A stretch of DNA of 64,000 bases from Arthrobacter pascens (GCF_030815585.1 NZ_JAUSWY010000001.1:4464001-4528000); one strand, 5' to 3'. Counted from the stretch's first letter, positions 50,125-59,784 are shown. Numbers and translations: made by a program. Notes: generated by a model from the sequence alone, not told the origin.

Positions 50125-52818
50125 CTAGAGGACAGGAAGGACGTACGGCTCCCGGGCCGCGGTTTCCTTGCCTGCTGCGAGGGCCGTGAGCTGGGCGCGT
50201 GATTCCACTCCGAGCTTCCGGTAGATCGCGGTAAGGCGTACCTCTACCGTGCGCACTGAGACGTACAGAGTGGCCGCGATTTCCTTGTTGCGCATGCCCC
50301 GGGCCACCATCTGCGCCAGCGCCTTTTCGTGGTCGGCGAGCATCAGCATTGCAGGGTTGCCGGCCGCGCGGGCTGGTTCCACCCGCTCGTCAAGCAACAG
50401 CGAATCGACGTGCTGGGTCCAGGCATCTGCGCCAGCTTCATCAAACATCACTTTCGCACGCAGCAGGCCGTCCCGGGCATCCCGCAGGCGGCCGAAGGCT
50501 TTCAGCCGCTCCGCATAGCAGAGCAGCGTCCTGGCCCGTTCGAGGACGGATTCGTGGGCGTTCCTGCCCTCCAGTGCCTGGCTGAACAGATGGAGGGACT
50601 GTTCACCGTCGGCCAGCATGGCGCGGCTCCGGGCGACGGCCGTCATGAGCCACGGGGACCTCAGTCCTATCGCGCGGCTCTCCAGCCGGAAAAGCGCCTG
50701 GGTTGCTTCCCGGTGCCGCCCCAGCCGGACCAGGACCTCCACCAGGTCGGCCTCGCAGCGCAACAGCGTGGGGTTGCCGAAGGACATGCCGATCTCCACA
50801 GCCCGGGACAATTGGGCGAATGATTCCGCAAGGTTGCCGCGCATGAGGGCAAAATGTCCCTGGCAGGCGGCCAGCTGGGCAGTGGTGGCCGGGTGGCTCT
50901 CCGCACTTGAAAAATGCTGCGCCTGCGCCACGTAAACCCGCGCCAGTGCTTCGTCGCCGAGCGCGTGGGCCCGCCAGACACGGAAGATATGGCGCATTCC
51001 GCGGTGGTATTTCGTCTCGGGTTCAGAGAGTTCGAGGTCTTCGATCAGTTTGACCGCTGTCCGGACATTGCCGGCGCGGATCTCGTTGTCCACCGCAAGG
51101 AAGTCTGCGGTTTCCCGCCAGTTGGTGTTGCTCGCCTCAACAGAGTTCCGCACCATGGCGAAGGCCTCCTTGGCGAGCCCGTGGTGTTCGGCGTAGCTCA
51201 GGGCGCGGCCCTGAACCAGGAGGGTGGCCACCCTGGCGGCGCCAACGGCGTCGTACTTGCGGTTGACGTGCTCCGTGTTTCCGCCGATTGCCCCGATCAG
51301 CAGTTTGGCGCGTCCGGCAACCGCCAGGCAGTCCGCGGAAGCGGAGTCCTGGAACTGTTCGGCATAGCGCAGGAGACCGACCGCATCCTCCAGTTCCCAG
51401 CGTTCCGCATAGTAGAGCGAGCCGACGGCCAGCAGGTTGGCGGCGAAGGCAGGGTCGTGCTGTCCGAACTCCTTGACCAGGCGGAGCACCATGCTGGAGC
51501 GCACGGCGGCACCTTGGATGAACTGGATTTCGAAGGCAAGGCCCGTCAGGCGAAGGATCAGCGCGGGGTTTCGCGTAACACGCTGCGCCCATTCAAGGTA
51601 GCGCCTGGCGTAGACAAATTCGCCCCTGTTGAAGAGCAGCTCGGACACGGTGGCGAGGCGGGCGGCAGTTTCCGCTTCCCAGGGGTTGATGGTGAGGGCA
51701 CGTTCAATGTATTCCACGGCGAAGGCAACTTCCCCGCTGCGGACGAGGTCAACGGCAAACCGGAGGAGGCCAAACGGCGTCTGGCGCTCGAGCGCGGTAA
51801 AGCTCAGGTGCCAGCGGCGGGCATAGGGGTCCGTTTCGGCTGCCGCTTCAGCCATTGCGCGGTGATTGGCTGTCCGTACCGTCGGTGTCATGGCCGCAAA
51901 GACGTAGCCGCGGAGCAACTGGTCCTGGATCCGGAGATGCGGCCCCGTCCTAGTGGCCATGCCGCAAGCCAGGAGCTCATCGATTCCGGGCCACAGATCG
52001 CTGTAGACCTTTTCCAGCGTTGCGATGTCGCTCCGGCAGGACAGTGAAAGCAGGTCCAGGACGTGCCGTGCAAACGGCGTCAGCCCTCCCACTGTCGCGG
52101 CGAACTCCGATTCAAAGCTTCCCTTGCAGGGAAGTGGAACCGGGAGGGCGTACTTCCCCTCGGCCTGGCGTTCAAGCAGGCAGGTGTAAAGCTCGACGGC
52201 GGCGAGCGGGTTGCCCTGCGTTGCCGCCGCCACCGCGTGGACCGCCGCAGTGGCGGTCTGCCGTGCCGGAATCGCTTCCAGCATCCGGACGGTGTCGTTG
52301 TAGTTCATGGCCCTCAGCTGCAGTGACGGCAGGCTTGCGAAAGGGCTCTCACCCGCTTCCTCCCGCACGCTGATGAACAGTGCCATGTCCGTTCCTGACA
52401 GGCGGCGGGCCAGGAATCCGATGACAGCCTGGCTGCTGGGGTCCAGCTGGTCGGCGTCGTCAATGACGATCACCGTCCGCGAGGACGAGCGCTGGTGCAG
52501 CCCGTTGAGCAGCATCGTGGATACGGTGGGAACGTCCATGGCCCCGGTGGAATCGCGGAGCAGCTCGTCGGTGAACCGGTTGAGGACCGGGTCATCTATT
52601 CCGGTCAGGAGGGCAGTGAGGCCGGAAAGCGGCCAGTCGGATTCCGACGCGCTGGCCCGCAGAAAAACTGTCCGGTAATCCGAGAGCCGCGGAATTTCGG
52701 ACAGCAGCGCGGATTTGCCCACGCCGCGCCGGCCCACAACCGTAAGGGCGGAGTCCTGGGGCCCTCGGATCACAGAAAGGATCCGGTCCAACTCCTTGCT
52801 TCGGCCTATTAAAGACAT
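50125..52818 (-). CDS. Large ATP-binding LuxR-type (LAL) transcriptional regulator
   Basis: This 897-residue regulator has an AAA/STAND-type ATPase near the N-terminus with Walker A VVGRRGVGKSALL (about 26-38) and Walker B TVIVIDDADQLD, a long helical TPR-like middle, and a C-terminal LuxR helix-turn-helix (MVARGMRNKEIAATLYVSVRTVEVRLTAIY split around residue 850-885). I chose ATG 52818 (MSLIGRSKELDRI, with GGGGAC upstream); in-frame starts at 52833 and 52962 exist. LAL regulators respond to sugars or other inducers and often control adjacent clusters; the sugar operon follows directly. Confidence 0.88.
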   Translation of the reverse strand: MSLIGRSKELDRILSVIRGPQDSALTVVGRRGVGKSALLSEIPRLSDYRTVFLRASASESDWPLSGLTALLTGIDDPVLNRFTDELLRDSTGAMDVPTVSTMLLNGLHQRSSSRTVIVIDDADQLDPSSQAVIGFLARRLSGTDMALFISVREEAGESPFASLPSLQLRAMNYNDTVRMLEAIPARQTATAAVHAVAAATQGNPLAAVELYTCLLERQAEGKYALPVPLPCKGSFESEFAATVGGLTPFARHVLDLLSLSCRSDIATLEKVYSDLWPGIDELLACGMATRTGPHLRIQDQLLRGYVFAAMTPTVRTANHRAMAEAAAETDPYARRWHLSFTALERQTPFGLLRFAVDLVRSGEVAFAVEYIERALTINPWEAETAARLATVSELLFNRGEFVYARRYLEWAQRVTRNPALILRLTGLAFEIQFIQGAAVRSSMVLRLVKEFGQHDPAFAANLLAVGSLYYAERWELEDAVGLLRYAEQFQDSASADCLAVAGRAKLLIGAIGGNTEHVNRKYDAVGAARVATLLVQGRALSYAEHHGLAKEAFAMVRNSVEASNTNWRETADFLAVDNEIRAGNVRTAVKLIEDLELSEPETKYHRGMRHIFRVWRAHALGDEALARVYVAQAQHFSSAESHPATTAQLAACQGHFALMRGNLAESFAQLSRAVEIGMSFGNPTLLRCEADLVEVLVRLGRHREATQALFRLESRAIGLRSPWLMTAVARSRAMLADGEQSLHLFSQALEGRNAHESVLERARTLLCYAERLKAFGRLRDARDGLLRAKVMFDEAGADAWTQHVDSLLLDERVEPARAAGNPAMLMLADHEKALAQMVARGMRNKEIAATLYVSVRTVEVRLTAIYRKLGVESRAQLTALAAGKETAAREPYVLPVL

Positions 52819-53272
52819 GTGGTCCCCATCCATCGAAGAAGGAGACCGACTTGCTTGGTATTGCCGATAATTCTCGCCGGTACCGTCCAGCCACATCGCT
52901 GAACAGGGACCAGCTACCTGTCCGTTTGTCACGTCCAGCACGGTGCCCAGCCGTTCTTGCAAATATAGCCCTGATCCGGCCCCTGCACCAGAGAATGTTC
53001 AGGTTCCACGATATTTCGGCTTCGTTTCAGAATTGCTGGTGAGGCATCACCTGATTCACCTTGGTGCTTCATCTTGTCAGAGCGCCTGATTTGGTCCCGG
53101 ACGTTCTGTGTGAGTGCACATCCACGGGGGGTGGAGACGCGTCTAGGGTAGGAGAAATTCTGTGATCCACCACACGACCGAACGCCCCCACCGCGGCGAA
53201 CGCCCGGGTCTGACCCCCCGGCTGCCTCAGGCTGCCAACACTTTCCCGAACAACACGAAGGACGGCGCATCC
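52819..53272. other. Divergent intergenic region, LAL regulator / amino-acid permease
   Basis: This 454-bp gap contains no convincing gene. Visible elements are a small inverted repeat GGTGA-GGCA-TCACC (53039-53052) and the palindrome AGACGCGTCT (53135-53144) next to TAGGGT, a possible -10 for the permease gene. Confidence 0.35.
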
Positions 53273-54694
53273 ATGCACGCTGACCAGCAATTATCCAAAT
53301 CGCTCAAGCCCCGCCACCTTTCCATGATCGCCATCGCCGGCGTGATCGGGGCTGGCCTTTTTGTCGGTTCGGGCGCGGCCATCCAGCAGGCCGGGCCGGG
53401 GATCCTGCTGGCCTACAGTGCCGCTGGAATCGTGGTCATCCTGGTGATGAGGATGCTGGGTGAAATGGCTGCGGCCAACCCCGAAACCGGCTCCTTCTCC
53501 ACCTACGCGGACAAGGCGCTGGGCCGGTGGGCCGGATTCAGCATCGGCTGGCTCTATGCCTGGTTCTGGATCATTGTCCTGGGGATCGAGGCGACGGCGG
53601 GCGCGGCCATCATGCACCGCTGGGTGCCGGGGATCGATCAGTGGGTCTGGGCGCTCATCCTCATGGTGCTGCTGACCCTGACAAACCTGGGCTCGGTAAA
53701 GTCCTTCGGTGAGTTCGAGTTCTGGTTCGCGTCCATCAAGGTCACTGCGATTGTACTGTTCCTGCTGTTCGGCGCCGCTGCCATCCTGGGGCTCGTCCCC
53801 GGTGTCCCGGCCCCCGGCCTGAGCAACCTGGTGGAGAACGGCGGGTTCCTGCCCAACGGTCCGGGTGCTGTCCTGGCCGGCATCCTGGTTGTGGTCTTCT
53901 CGTTCTTCGGCGCCGAAATCGCCACGGTTGCCGCCGGTGAATCGGAGAACCCTGTGGACGCGGTCAAGAAAGCCGTGAAGTCCACTGTGTGGCGCATCCT
54001 GGTGTTCTACATCGGCTCCATCGCCATTGTTGTGACCCTGCTGCCCTGGAACTCAGCCACCGTGGCCAAGAGCCCCTATGTTGCCGTTATCGAACTGTTC
54101 GGTATCCCCGGGGCCGGCACCATCATGGACGTCGTGGTCCTCACATCCGTCCTGTCCTGCCTGAACTCCGGGCTTTACACGGCCAGCCGCATGCTCTTTT
54201 CCCTCTCGAAGCGCGGGGATGCCCCCAAGTCCTGGACCAGGATCTCGCGCCGGGGAGTTCCGGCCAGCGCAGTGCTGGCGTCCACCGTCGTGGGCTTCGT
54301 AACGGTGGGCTTGAACTACATCGCGCCGGACACTGTGTTCCTCTTCCTTGTCAACACCTCCGGCGCCATCGCCCTGTTCGTCTGGCTGGTCATTTCCACG
54401 TCCCAGCTCATCTTGCGCAGACGCATGGGGGCAGCCGCCAAGGACCTGGAGCTCAAAATGTGGCTTTTCCCATACCTGACCTGGGCATCGATTGCCAGCA
54501 TCGTGGCCCTGCTCATCGGCATGGTCATCCTTGAATCCACCCGTGAATCCCTGCTGTTGTCGTTGGCCTTGGCCGGGGTTGTGGTGGGTATCGGCGTGTG
54601 GCGCTACCGGAAGGGTGATGCTGCCGCTGATGCCCCTGACGGCGGCGCCGCCGAAGGTGAGAGTGTTGCCGTAGGTGCCAGCCCGGCGTCGTAA
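53273..54694 (+). CDS. Amino acid permease (APC family, GabP/AnsP-like)
   Basis: This 473-residue APC-superfamily symporter starts LKPRHLSMIAIAGVIGAGLFVGSG, the hallmark of the amino acid transporter (AAT) subgroup, and has about 12 TM helices with a conserved SFFGAEIATVAAGES loop. It imports an amino acid or GABA with protons; substrate not assigned. ATG 53273 chosen because the family motif follows directly; the frame is open to 53162. Confidence 0.9.
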   Translation: MHADQQLSKSLKPRHLSMIAIAGVIGAGLFVGSGAAIQQAGPGILLAYSAAGIVVILVMRMLGEMAAANPETGSFSTYADKALGRWAGFSIGWLYAWFWIIVLGIEATAGAAIMHRWVPGIDQWVWALILMVLLTLTNLGSVKSFGEFEFWFASIKVTAIVLFLLFGAAAILGLVPGVPAPGLSNLVENGGFLPNGPGAVLAGILVVVFSFFGAEIATVAAGESENPVDAVKKAVKSTVWRILVFYIGSIAIVVTLLPWNSATVAKSPYVAVIELFGIPGAGTIMDVVVLTSVLSCLNSGLYTASRMLFSLSKRGDAPKSWTRISRRGVPASAVLASTVVGFVTVGLNYIAPDTVFLFLVNTSGAIALFVWLVISTSQLILRRRMGAAAKDLELKMWLFPYLTWASIASIVALLIGMVILESTRESLLLSLALAGVVVGIGVWRYRKGDAAADAPDGGAAEGESVAVGASPAS

Positions 54695-54718
54695 GTCCGG
54701 CGTCGCTGTCTGGGTCAG

Positions 54719-55417
54719 TCAGGCCGCGAGGCCCAGCACGAGGTTGATGGTGGCTGCCAGGATGACCGTGCCGAAGACGTAGGACAGCAGGCTGTGCTTC
54801 AGGGCTTCGCGGCGGATCCGCGGATTCTCCAGGTTGGTGTCCGACACCTGGTACGTCATGCCGATGCTCGTGGCAAGGTAGGCGAAGTCCGTGTACTGGG
54901 GCGGCTCGTCCTGGTTGAAGTTGACGCCACCGTCCACCTCCCCGCCGTAGTAGTGCTCGGCGTACCGGAGCGTGAACAGGGTCTGCACCAGCATCCAGGA
55001 AAGCGCCACACTCGCCAGCACTAGGGCGGCACCGCCCAACCTGGTGCCGCCGCCGCCCCGATGTGAATCCACAACCACGACGGCTACCGCTGCGAGCGAG
55101 GCGACGTTCGCCACGAGGATGAGCAGGTCGGTGGTGGCCCGGGAAGGGTCCTCCGTGGTGGCGTGGGACTTGGTTCCGTGCGGATCCAAGCGGCCGATCA
55201 CCACCCAGACCCATACCACGTAGACCAAGGCGGCGGTGGCCCAGCCCGCGGCCGGGGCCTGCATCCATCGTCCTGTGGCGCCCGTTCCTGCGGCTGCCGC
55301 GAGCCCCGCGACGACCATGGCCAGGAACCGGAGCCGGCTGCGGCGGATCCGCGGCGCTACGGACTCAACCACTGTTCCGCGATTCCGCTGTCCCCCGGGC
55401 CTGCCTGATTCCGTCAC
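54719..55417 (-). CDS. DUF1345 membrane protein
   Basis: This 232-residue protein has five to six TM helices. Segments LVYVVWVWVVIGRLDP, ALSWMLVQTLFTLRYAEHYY and QYTDFAYLATSIGMTYQVSDTNLENP match the DUF1345 family of unknown function. The listed start (55417) overlaps the upstream small gene by 53 bp; a GTG at 55372 (VVESVAPRIRR) would reduce the overlap to eight bases and is equally plausible. Confidence 0.85.
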   Translation of the reverse strand: MTESGRPGGQRNRGTVVESVAPRIRRSRLRFLAMVVAGLAAAAGTGATGRWMQAPAAGWATAALVYVVWVWVVIGRLDPHGTKSHATTEDPSRATTDLLILVANVASLAAVAVVVVDSHRGGGGTRLGGAALVLASVALSWMLVQTLFTLRYAEHYYGGEVDGGVNFNQDEPPQYTDFAYLATSIGMTYQVSDTNLENPRIRREALKHSLLSYVFGTVILAATINLVLGLAA

Positions 55418-55511
55418 GGACGCCGGCGCGGATCACGAAATACAGGGCATAAAGCACCCCTGCCGTGGATATGAGGCCAAGGACCAGGGCATTCAATGGG
55501 GAAGCATCCAT
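55365..55511 (-). CDS. Small single-pass membrane protein (48 aa)
   Basis: From ATG 55511 the product is MDASPLNALVLGLISTAG followed by the rest of one TM helix and a basic tail (RAGVRDGIRQARG). The topology and tail resemble small actinobacterial membrane proteins of unknown function. It overlaps the DUF1345 gene and is probably co-transcribed. A longer start is possible but would be arginine-rich and unlikely. Confidence 0.55.
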   Translation of the reverse strand: MDASPLNALVLGLISTAGVLYALYFVIRAGVRDGIRQARGTAESRNSG

Positions 55512-55635
55512 GGTGTGTACTCTAACGGCGGGGCGGCGCCGCGGTTGTCCACATAGGCGCACCTGCGCTTTCCCGGCGGCCGCATGGCGCTTAGCCTTGA
55601 GTCAAGCGCGAATCGCCTAACCGGTCCAAATGCAC

Positions 55636-55761
55636 TAAGATATTGAAGTCTGTGCTGCGCCCTGCCTCCGTTCCGGGAGCAGGGTGTTGCTCGGCACCGC
55701 AAATGAACCTCCTGTTACGGAAATGCCGTAACCGCTTAGCCCAAAGGAGGTGGGTTCACAT
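55636..55761 (+). promoter_or_regulatory. Structured leader of the rpsF operon
   Basis: After a -10-like TAAGAT (55636-55641) the leader can form two hairpins: CCCTGC/GCAGGG with a bulge (55660-55684) and a perfect GTTACGG-AAATG-CCGTAAC stem (55714-55732), followed by AAAGGAGGTGGG, the strong ribosome binding site of rpsF. Many bacteria autoregulate this operon through an S6:S18 binding site in the leader; a CCG triplet next to the second hairpin fits this, but the fold is only inferred. Confidence 0.45.
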
Positions 55762-56067
55762 ATGCGTCCTTACGAATTGATGGTAATCATCGACCCCGAG
55801 GTCGAAGAGCGTACCGTTGAGCCGTCGCTTCAGAAGTTCCTGAATGTCATCACCAACGATGGTGGAACCATCGAAAAGGTTGACATCTGGGGCCGTCGCC
55901 GACTGGCCTACGACATCAAGAAGAAGTCCGAAGGTATCTACGCCGTGGTGAACTTCACCGCCAAGCCGGACACCGCCAAGGAACTTGACCGCCAGCTGAG
56001 TCTCAATGAGACCATCATGCGCACCAAGATCACCCGCCCCGAAGAGCAGAAGGTCGTTGCTGAGTAA
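55762..56067 (+). CDS. rpsF: 30S ribosomal protein S6
   Basis: 101 residues beginning [16 protein letters not shown], with [20 protein letters not shown] and a C-terminal [14 protein letters not shown]. It binds S18 on the platform of the small subunit. ATG 55762 follows AAAGGAGG at good distance; a start at 55750 would include part of the leader. First gene of the rpsF-ssb-rpsR-rplI operon. Confidence 0.97.
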   Translation: MRPYELMVIIDPEVEERTVEPSLQKFLNVITNDGGTIEKVDIWGRRRLAYDIKKKSEGIYAVVNFTAKPDTAKELDRQLSLNETIMRTKITRPEEQKVVAE

Positions 56068-56143
56068 TTTCAGCCCCGATTTTCATTCTTCACCCCGCAG
56101 GAAACGAACTCTCTTCAACCAGGATCGAACAAGGAGGCAGTAG

Positions 56144-56719
56144 ATGGCAGGCGAAACCACCATTACGGTCATCGGTAATCTCACCAATGACCCGGAATTG
56201 CGGTTCACACCGTCAGGTTCGGCAGTAGCGAACTTCACCATTGCTTCCACCCCGCGCACCTTTGATCGCCAGTCCAATGAGTGGAAGGACGGGGAAACCC
56301 TGTTCCTCCGCGCGTCGGTATGGCGCGAAGCGGCCGAGAACGTCGCCGAGTCCCTCACCAAAGGCATGCGCGTGATTGTCTCCGGCCGTTTGAAGAGCCG
56401 TTCCTACGAAACAAAAGAAGGCGAAAAGCGCACCGTTATCGAGCTCGAAGTCGATGAGATCGGCCCGAGCCTGCGCTACGCCAACGCCAAGGTCAACCGC
56501 ACCCAGCGCTCCGGCGCCCAGGGTGGCCAGGGTGGCTTCGGCGGCGGCAACAGCGGCGGCGGCTTCGGAGGCGGCGGTGCTGGTGCAAACCAGGGCGGCA
56601 ACTCCGGTGGAAACTGGGGCGCCAACCAGCCCGCAGCGCAGGAAGACCCTTGGGCAACGCCCGGGGTCAGCAATGCAGGCGGCTGGGGCAATGGCCCGGA
56701 TTCCGAACCTCCCTTCTAA
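56144..56719 (+). CDS. ssb: Single-stranded DNA-binding protein
   Basis: 191 residues: an OB-fold ([28 protein letters not shown] split at residue 4-30, [21 protein letters not shown]), a glycine-rich low-complexity linker (about 120-165) and an acidic tip ending SEPPF, the protein-interaction tail ending in PF. AAGGAGGCAGTAG precedes the ATG. It lies between rpsF and rpsR as usual. Confidence 0.97.
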   Translation: MAGETTITVIGNLTNDPELRFTPSGSAVANFTIASTPRTFDRQSNEWKDGETLFLRASVWREAAENVAESLTKGMRVIVSGRLKSRSYETKEGEKRTVIELEVDEIGPSLRYANAKVNRTQRSGAQGGQGGFGGGNSGGGFGGGGAGANQGGNSGGNWGANQPAAQEDPWATPGVSNAGGWGNGPDSEPPF

Positions 56720-56847
56720 CCACTAAATTAAGGCCCGACGCCGGGACCGCCTCACGTGCCGCAAGGCACCGCAGGCGACTGCCGCCGTCGGACCACCACC
56801 ATCCCGTGGATCAATATCCACGGGCTCCATAGAATAGGAGCTCCACG

Positions 56848-57087
56848 ATGGCTAAGGCTGAACTCCGTAAGCCCAAACCAAAGTCCAACCCCTTGAAGGC
56901 CGCTGACATCACTGTCATCGACTACAAGGACGTAGCATTGCTGCGCAAGTTCATCTCCGACCGCGGAAAGATCCGCGCCCGTCGCGTCACAGGCGTCACG
57001 GTGCAGGAACAGCGCAAAATCGCACAGGCAATCAAGAACGCCCGCGAAGTTGCTCTGCTGCCTTACTCCGGCGCTGGCCGCGGCTAA
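56848..57087 (+). CDS. rpsR: 30S ribosomal protein S18
   Basis: 79 residues: [28 protein letters not shown] and [19 protein letters not shown] are the S18 signature. No N-terminal cysteine zinc motif is present, so this is the zinc-free form. AGGAGCTCCACG precedes the ATG. Partner of S6. Confidence 0.97.
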   Translation: MAKAELRKPKPKSNPLKAADITVIDYKDVALLRKFISDRGKIRARRVTGVTVQEQRKIAQAIKNAREVALLPYSGAGRG

Positions 57088-57104
57088 GGAAGGGATTAAC
57101 TAAC

Positions 57105-57557
57105 ATGGCAAAGCTCATTCTGACCCACGAAGTAACCGGTCTCGGTGCTGCTGGCGACGTTGTCGAGGTCAAGGACGGTTACGCACGTAACTACCTGCTG
57201 CCCCGCAACTTCGCCCTGTCCTGGTCGAAGGGTGGCGAGAAGCAGGTTGAGTCCATCAAGGCTGCCCGCGCCGCCCGCGAGCACGCTTCCCTGGAAGACG
57301 CTCAGAAGCAGGCTGCTGCACTCTCCGCCAAGCCGGTCAAGCTCGTTGTCAAGGCTGGCGAGACCGGACGCCTGTTCGGCACCGTCAAGCAGGGCGACGT
57401 AGCCGACGCTGTTGAGGCCGCTGGCCTTGGCCGCATCGACAAGCGCAAGGTTGAACTGCCGGCACACATCAAGTCGGTCGGTTCCTACCAGGCCAACGTC
57501 CGTCTGCACGACGATGTTGCTGCTGTGATCGAACTCGACGTAGTCGCAGGCAAGTAG
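57105..57557 (+). CDS. rplI: 50S ribosomal protein L9
   Basis: 150 residues: [34 protein letters not shown] is the N-terminal L9 domain (read in two parts), followed by a connecting helix and the C-terminal domain ([16 protein letters not shown]). Last gene of the operon, followed by a strong terminator. Confidence 0.97.
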   Translation: MAKLILTHEVTGLGAAGDVVEVKDGYARNYLLPRNFALSWSKGGEKQVESIKAARAAREHASLEDAQKQAAALSAKPVKLVVKAGETGRLFGTVKQGDVADAVEAAGLGRIDKRKVELPAHIKSVGSYQANVRLHDDVAAVIELDVVAGK

Positions 57558-57587
57558 TCTTTACGGCTACGCAGTCCTGACTGCACG

Positions 57588-57623
57588 AAAACCCCCGTTG
57601 CCGTAACCGGCGGCGGGGGTTTT
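57588..57623 (+). terminator. Rho-independent terminator of the rpsF-rplI operon
   Basis: AAAACCCCCG pairs with CGGGGGTTTT around a GC-rich inner stem, then CTTGTG. It lies 30 bp after rplI and before the convergent DUF1801 gene, and its A- and T-rich flanks allow bidirectional use. Confidence 0.9.
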
Positions 57624-57637
57624 CTTGTGTGCGCAAG

Positions 57638-58060
57638 TCAGGGGCTGTGGAGCTCCGTGGTGATGTGCCGGTAGCCAGCGCGGATCAGGTCGGTGAGTAC
57701 CGCTTCGTCCACGTCCTCAAGCGTGTTCACGTAAAGGCAGCCGGCTCCGGTCCTATGCTTCCCCAGCCTGGCCAGCAGCTCCGCGGCCCCGGGCCCGTAG
57801 GTCAGCCCGTACAGCGAAAGGCTCGCCTTCCGGGGTGAGAAGCCCACCGCCGCAGCATCTCCCTCCCGGCCGGTCTCGTACTTGTAGTGGTACCGTCCGA
57901 AGCCCACGATGGTTGGTCCCCACATTTCCGGTTTTTCGCCGGTAATCCCCGACATCAGTTCCAGGAGCCGCAGGCCATCACGTCGCCTGACCGGATGTTC
58001 CACGCCTGCCAGGAACTCGGCCACCGACGCACCGGTTGCCTGGGTCTTGTTTTCAGCCAT
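57638..58060 (-). CDS. DUF1801 domain-containing protein
   Basis: 140 residues from ATG 58060 (MAENKTQATGASVAEFL). ISGITGEKPEMWGPTIVGFGRYHYKY and GFSPRKASLSLYGL are typical of DUF1801 (YdhG-like) proteins of unknown function. The frame is open far upstream through the divergent gene, but homology begins at this start. Divergent from the PhzF gene. Confidence 0.85.
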   Translation of the reverse strand: MAENKTQATGASVAEFLAGVEHPVRRRDGLRLLELMSGITGEKPEMWGPTIVGFGRYHYKYETGREGDAAAVGFSPRKASLSLYGLTYGPGAAELLARLGKHRTGAGCLYVNTLEDVDEAVLTDLIRAGYRHITTELHSP

Positions 58061-58126
58061 GCTGGAAGTCTGGCAGAGCGCACCTGACTTGTCAGCCACG
58101 CGGGCAAGCGGTGATAGCCTGCAGCG

Positions 58127-58987
58127 GTGAGCCAGAATCCAGCCCCCACCAGCCGCCGTCGTTCCTTCGCCCAGGTGGACGTGTTCACCGCCGAACCGTA
58201 CCGCGGAAACCCGCTCGCGGTGGTCGTTGATGCCGAAGGACTGACCACGGGGCAGATGCAGCAGTTCGCCAACTGGACGAACCTTTCGGAGACCACCTTC
58301 CTGTTGCCGCCCACCCATCCTGACGCCGACTACGCAGTGCGGATCTTCACGGCGCGGGAGGAGTACCCCTTCGCCGGGCACCCCACCCTGGGGTCCGCGC
58401 ACGCCTGGCTGGAGGCCGGAGGGGTGCCCAAACAGGATGGCGTGCTGGTCCAGGAATGCGGTGCTGGGCTGGTCCGTGTGAAGCGCGACGGCGGCCGGCT
58501 GGCGTTCGCTGCGCCGCCCCTCACGCGCTCCGGACCGGTGGACGAAGCAGACCTGGCCGGAATCGCCGCCGGCCTGCGCCTGCCCCGCCCAGCGCTTCTG
58601 GACGCCTCCTGGCTGGTCAACGGGCCCCACTGGATCGGGGTCCTGCTTGAATCGGCGGAGGACGTGCTGGCCATCACGCCCGACTACGCGGCGATGGATG
58701 GGCTGAGCGTCGGGGTTATCGGCCCCCACAGCGGCCCTGGCAGCGCGGATTTTGAAGTACGGACGTTCATCCCGGGCGACGCTGCCGCGGAAGACCCGGT
58801 GACGGGAAGCTTCAACGCCGGCGCCGCGCAATGGCTGATCGGCAGCGGCCGCGCGCCGGCGTCGTACACCGCAGCCCAAGGCACGGTCCTGGGACGTGCC
58901 GGCAGGGTCCGTGTGGACGCGGTAGGCGACGATATCTGGGTGGGCGGAAGCTCAACTACCTGCATCAACGGGTCCGTCGTGATCTGA
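58127..58987 (+). CDS. PhzF family isomerase-like protein
   Basis: 286 residues starting at GTG. The N-terminal FAQVDVFTAEPYRGNPLAVVVDAEGL and the catalytic-glutamate segment TNLSETTFLLPP are PhzF hallmarks, with RIFTAREEYPFAGHPTLGSAH and EDPVTGSFNAG in the second half. The family includes the phenazine enzyme PhzF and many isomerase-like proteins; no other phenazine genes are present, so no such pathway is inferred. Confidence 0.88.
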   Translation: MSQNPAPTSRRRSFAQVDVFTAEPYRGNPLAVVVDAEGLTTGQMQQFANWTNLSETTFLLPPTHPDADYAVRIFTAREEYPFAGHPTLGSAHAWLEAGGVPKQDGVLVQECGAGLVRVKRDGGRLAFAAPPLTRSGPVDEADLAGIAAGLRLPRPALLDASWLVNGPHWIGVLLESAEDVLAITPDYAAMDGLSVGVIGPHSGPGSADFEVRTFIPGDAAAEDPVTGSFNAGAAQWLIGSGRAPASYTAAQGTVLGRAGRVRVDAVGDDIWVGGSSTTCINGSVVI

Positions 58988-59090
58988 GGCCAGCGCTTGT
59001 GCCCTTGGAATAAACGCGTAACGCCTCTGGTTAGCAAGATACATGCAAACACATGTACCGCAGATTTTTACCGACCTTCAGGAGCACACC

Positions 59091-59717
59091 GTGGAAACCC
59101 GCCGCATTACCGTTCTTTCAGCCGGCCTGGGCGTGCCGTCATCGAGCAGGCTGCTTGCCGGCCAGCTCGCGGCGTCCGCGGAACGCCAGCTCGCTGCGGC
59201 TGGCTATGAGGTGGCAGTGGAGGTCATTGAGCTCCGAGACCTCGCAGTGGACATCGCGAACAACTTTGTCACCGGCTACGCGGGCCCGCGCCTGGCGGAA
59301 GTCATTGCGGACGTGGAATCATCCGACGGCATCATCGCCGTCAGCCCGGTGTTCAGCGCGTCCTACAGCGGCCTGTTCAAGTCCTTCATCGATGTCCTGG
59401 ACCCCAAGTCGCTGGACGGGAAGGCAGTCCTCCTCGGCGCGACAGGCGGCACGGACCGCCACCAGATGGTGCTGGAGTACGCCATGCGGCCGCTGTTCAG
59501 CTACCTGCGGACCCGGATGGCCGCTACCGGCGTCTTTGCCGGCCCTCAGGACTGGGGAAACGCGGACGACGGCGGCTCACCCCTTTCGGAGCGGATCAAC
59601 CGTGCGGCAGGGGAGTTTGCCGGGCTTCTGGCCGGGGAGCAACCCGGCCGCCCGCCCGCCGCAATGGAGTCTCTGCCGTTTGAGCAGCTCCTGGCCGGCA
59701 TTTCGGGTAGGCGCTGA
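59091..59717 (+). CDS. NADPH-dependent FMN reductase (CE1759-like)
   Basis: 208 residues from GTG 59091, which follows AGGAGCACACC; the frame is open to 59043. RITVLSAGLGVPSSSRLLA is the flavodoxin-like phosphate-binding loop, with SPVFSASYSGLFKSFIDVLDP and LLGATGGTDRHQMVLEYAMRPLFSYL typical of this actinobacterial FMN reductase group. It probably supplies reduced flavin. Confidence 0.86.
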   Translation: METRRITVLSAGLGVPSSSRLLAGQLAASAERQLAAAGYEVAVEVIELRDLAVDIANNFVTGYAGPRLAEVIADVESSDGIIAVSPVFSASYSGLFKSFIDVLDPKSLDGKAVLLGATGGTDRHQMVLEYAMRPLFSYLRTRMAATGVFAGPQDWGNADDGGSPLSERINRAAGEFAGLLAGEQPGRPPAAMESLPFEQLLAGISGRR

Positions 59718-59784
59718 GCGAGCCAATTCCTGAGACGATGACTCAGGGCCGAACTTTCCCGCCGCCCCGATCGTTGACCCGGAC

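Noticed and set aside
58127..58987. Phenazine biosynthesis locus
   Set aside because: Only a PhzF-family protein is present; this family is widespread outside phenazine pathways and no phzA/B/D/E/G genes are nearby.
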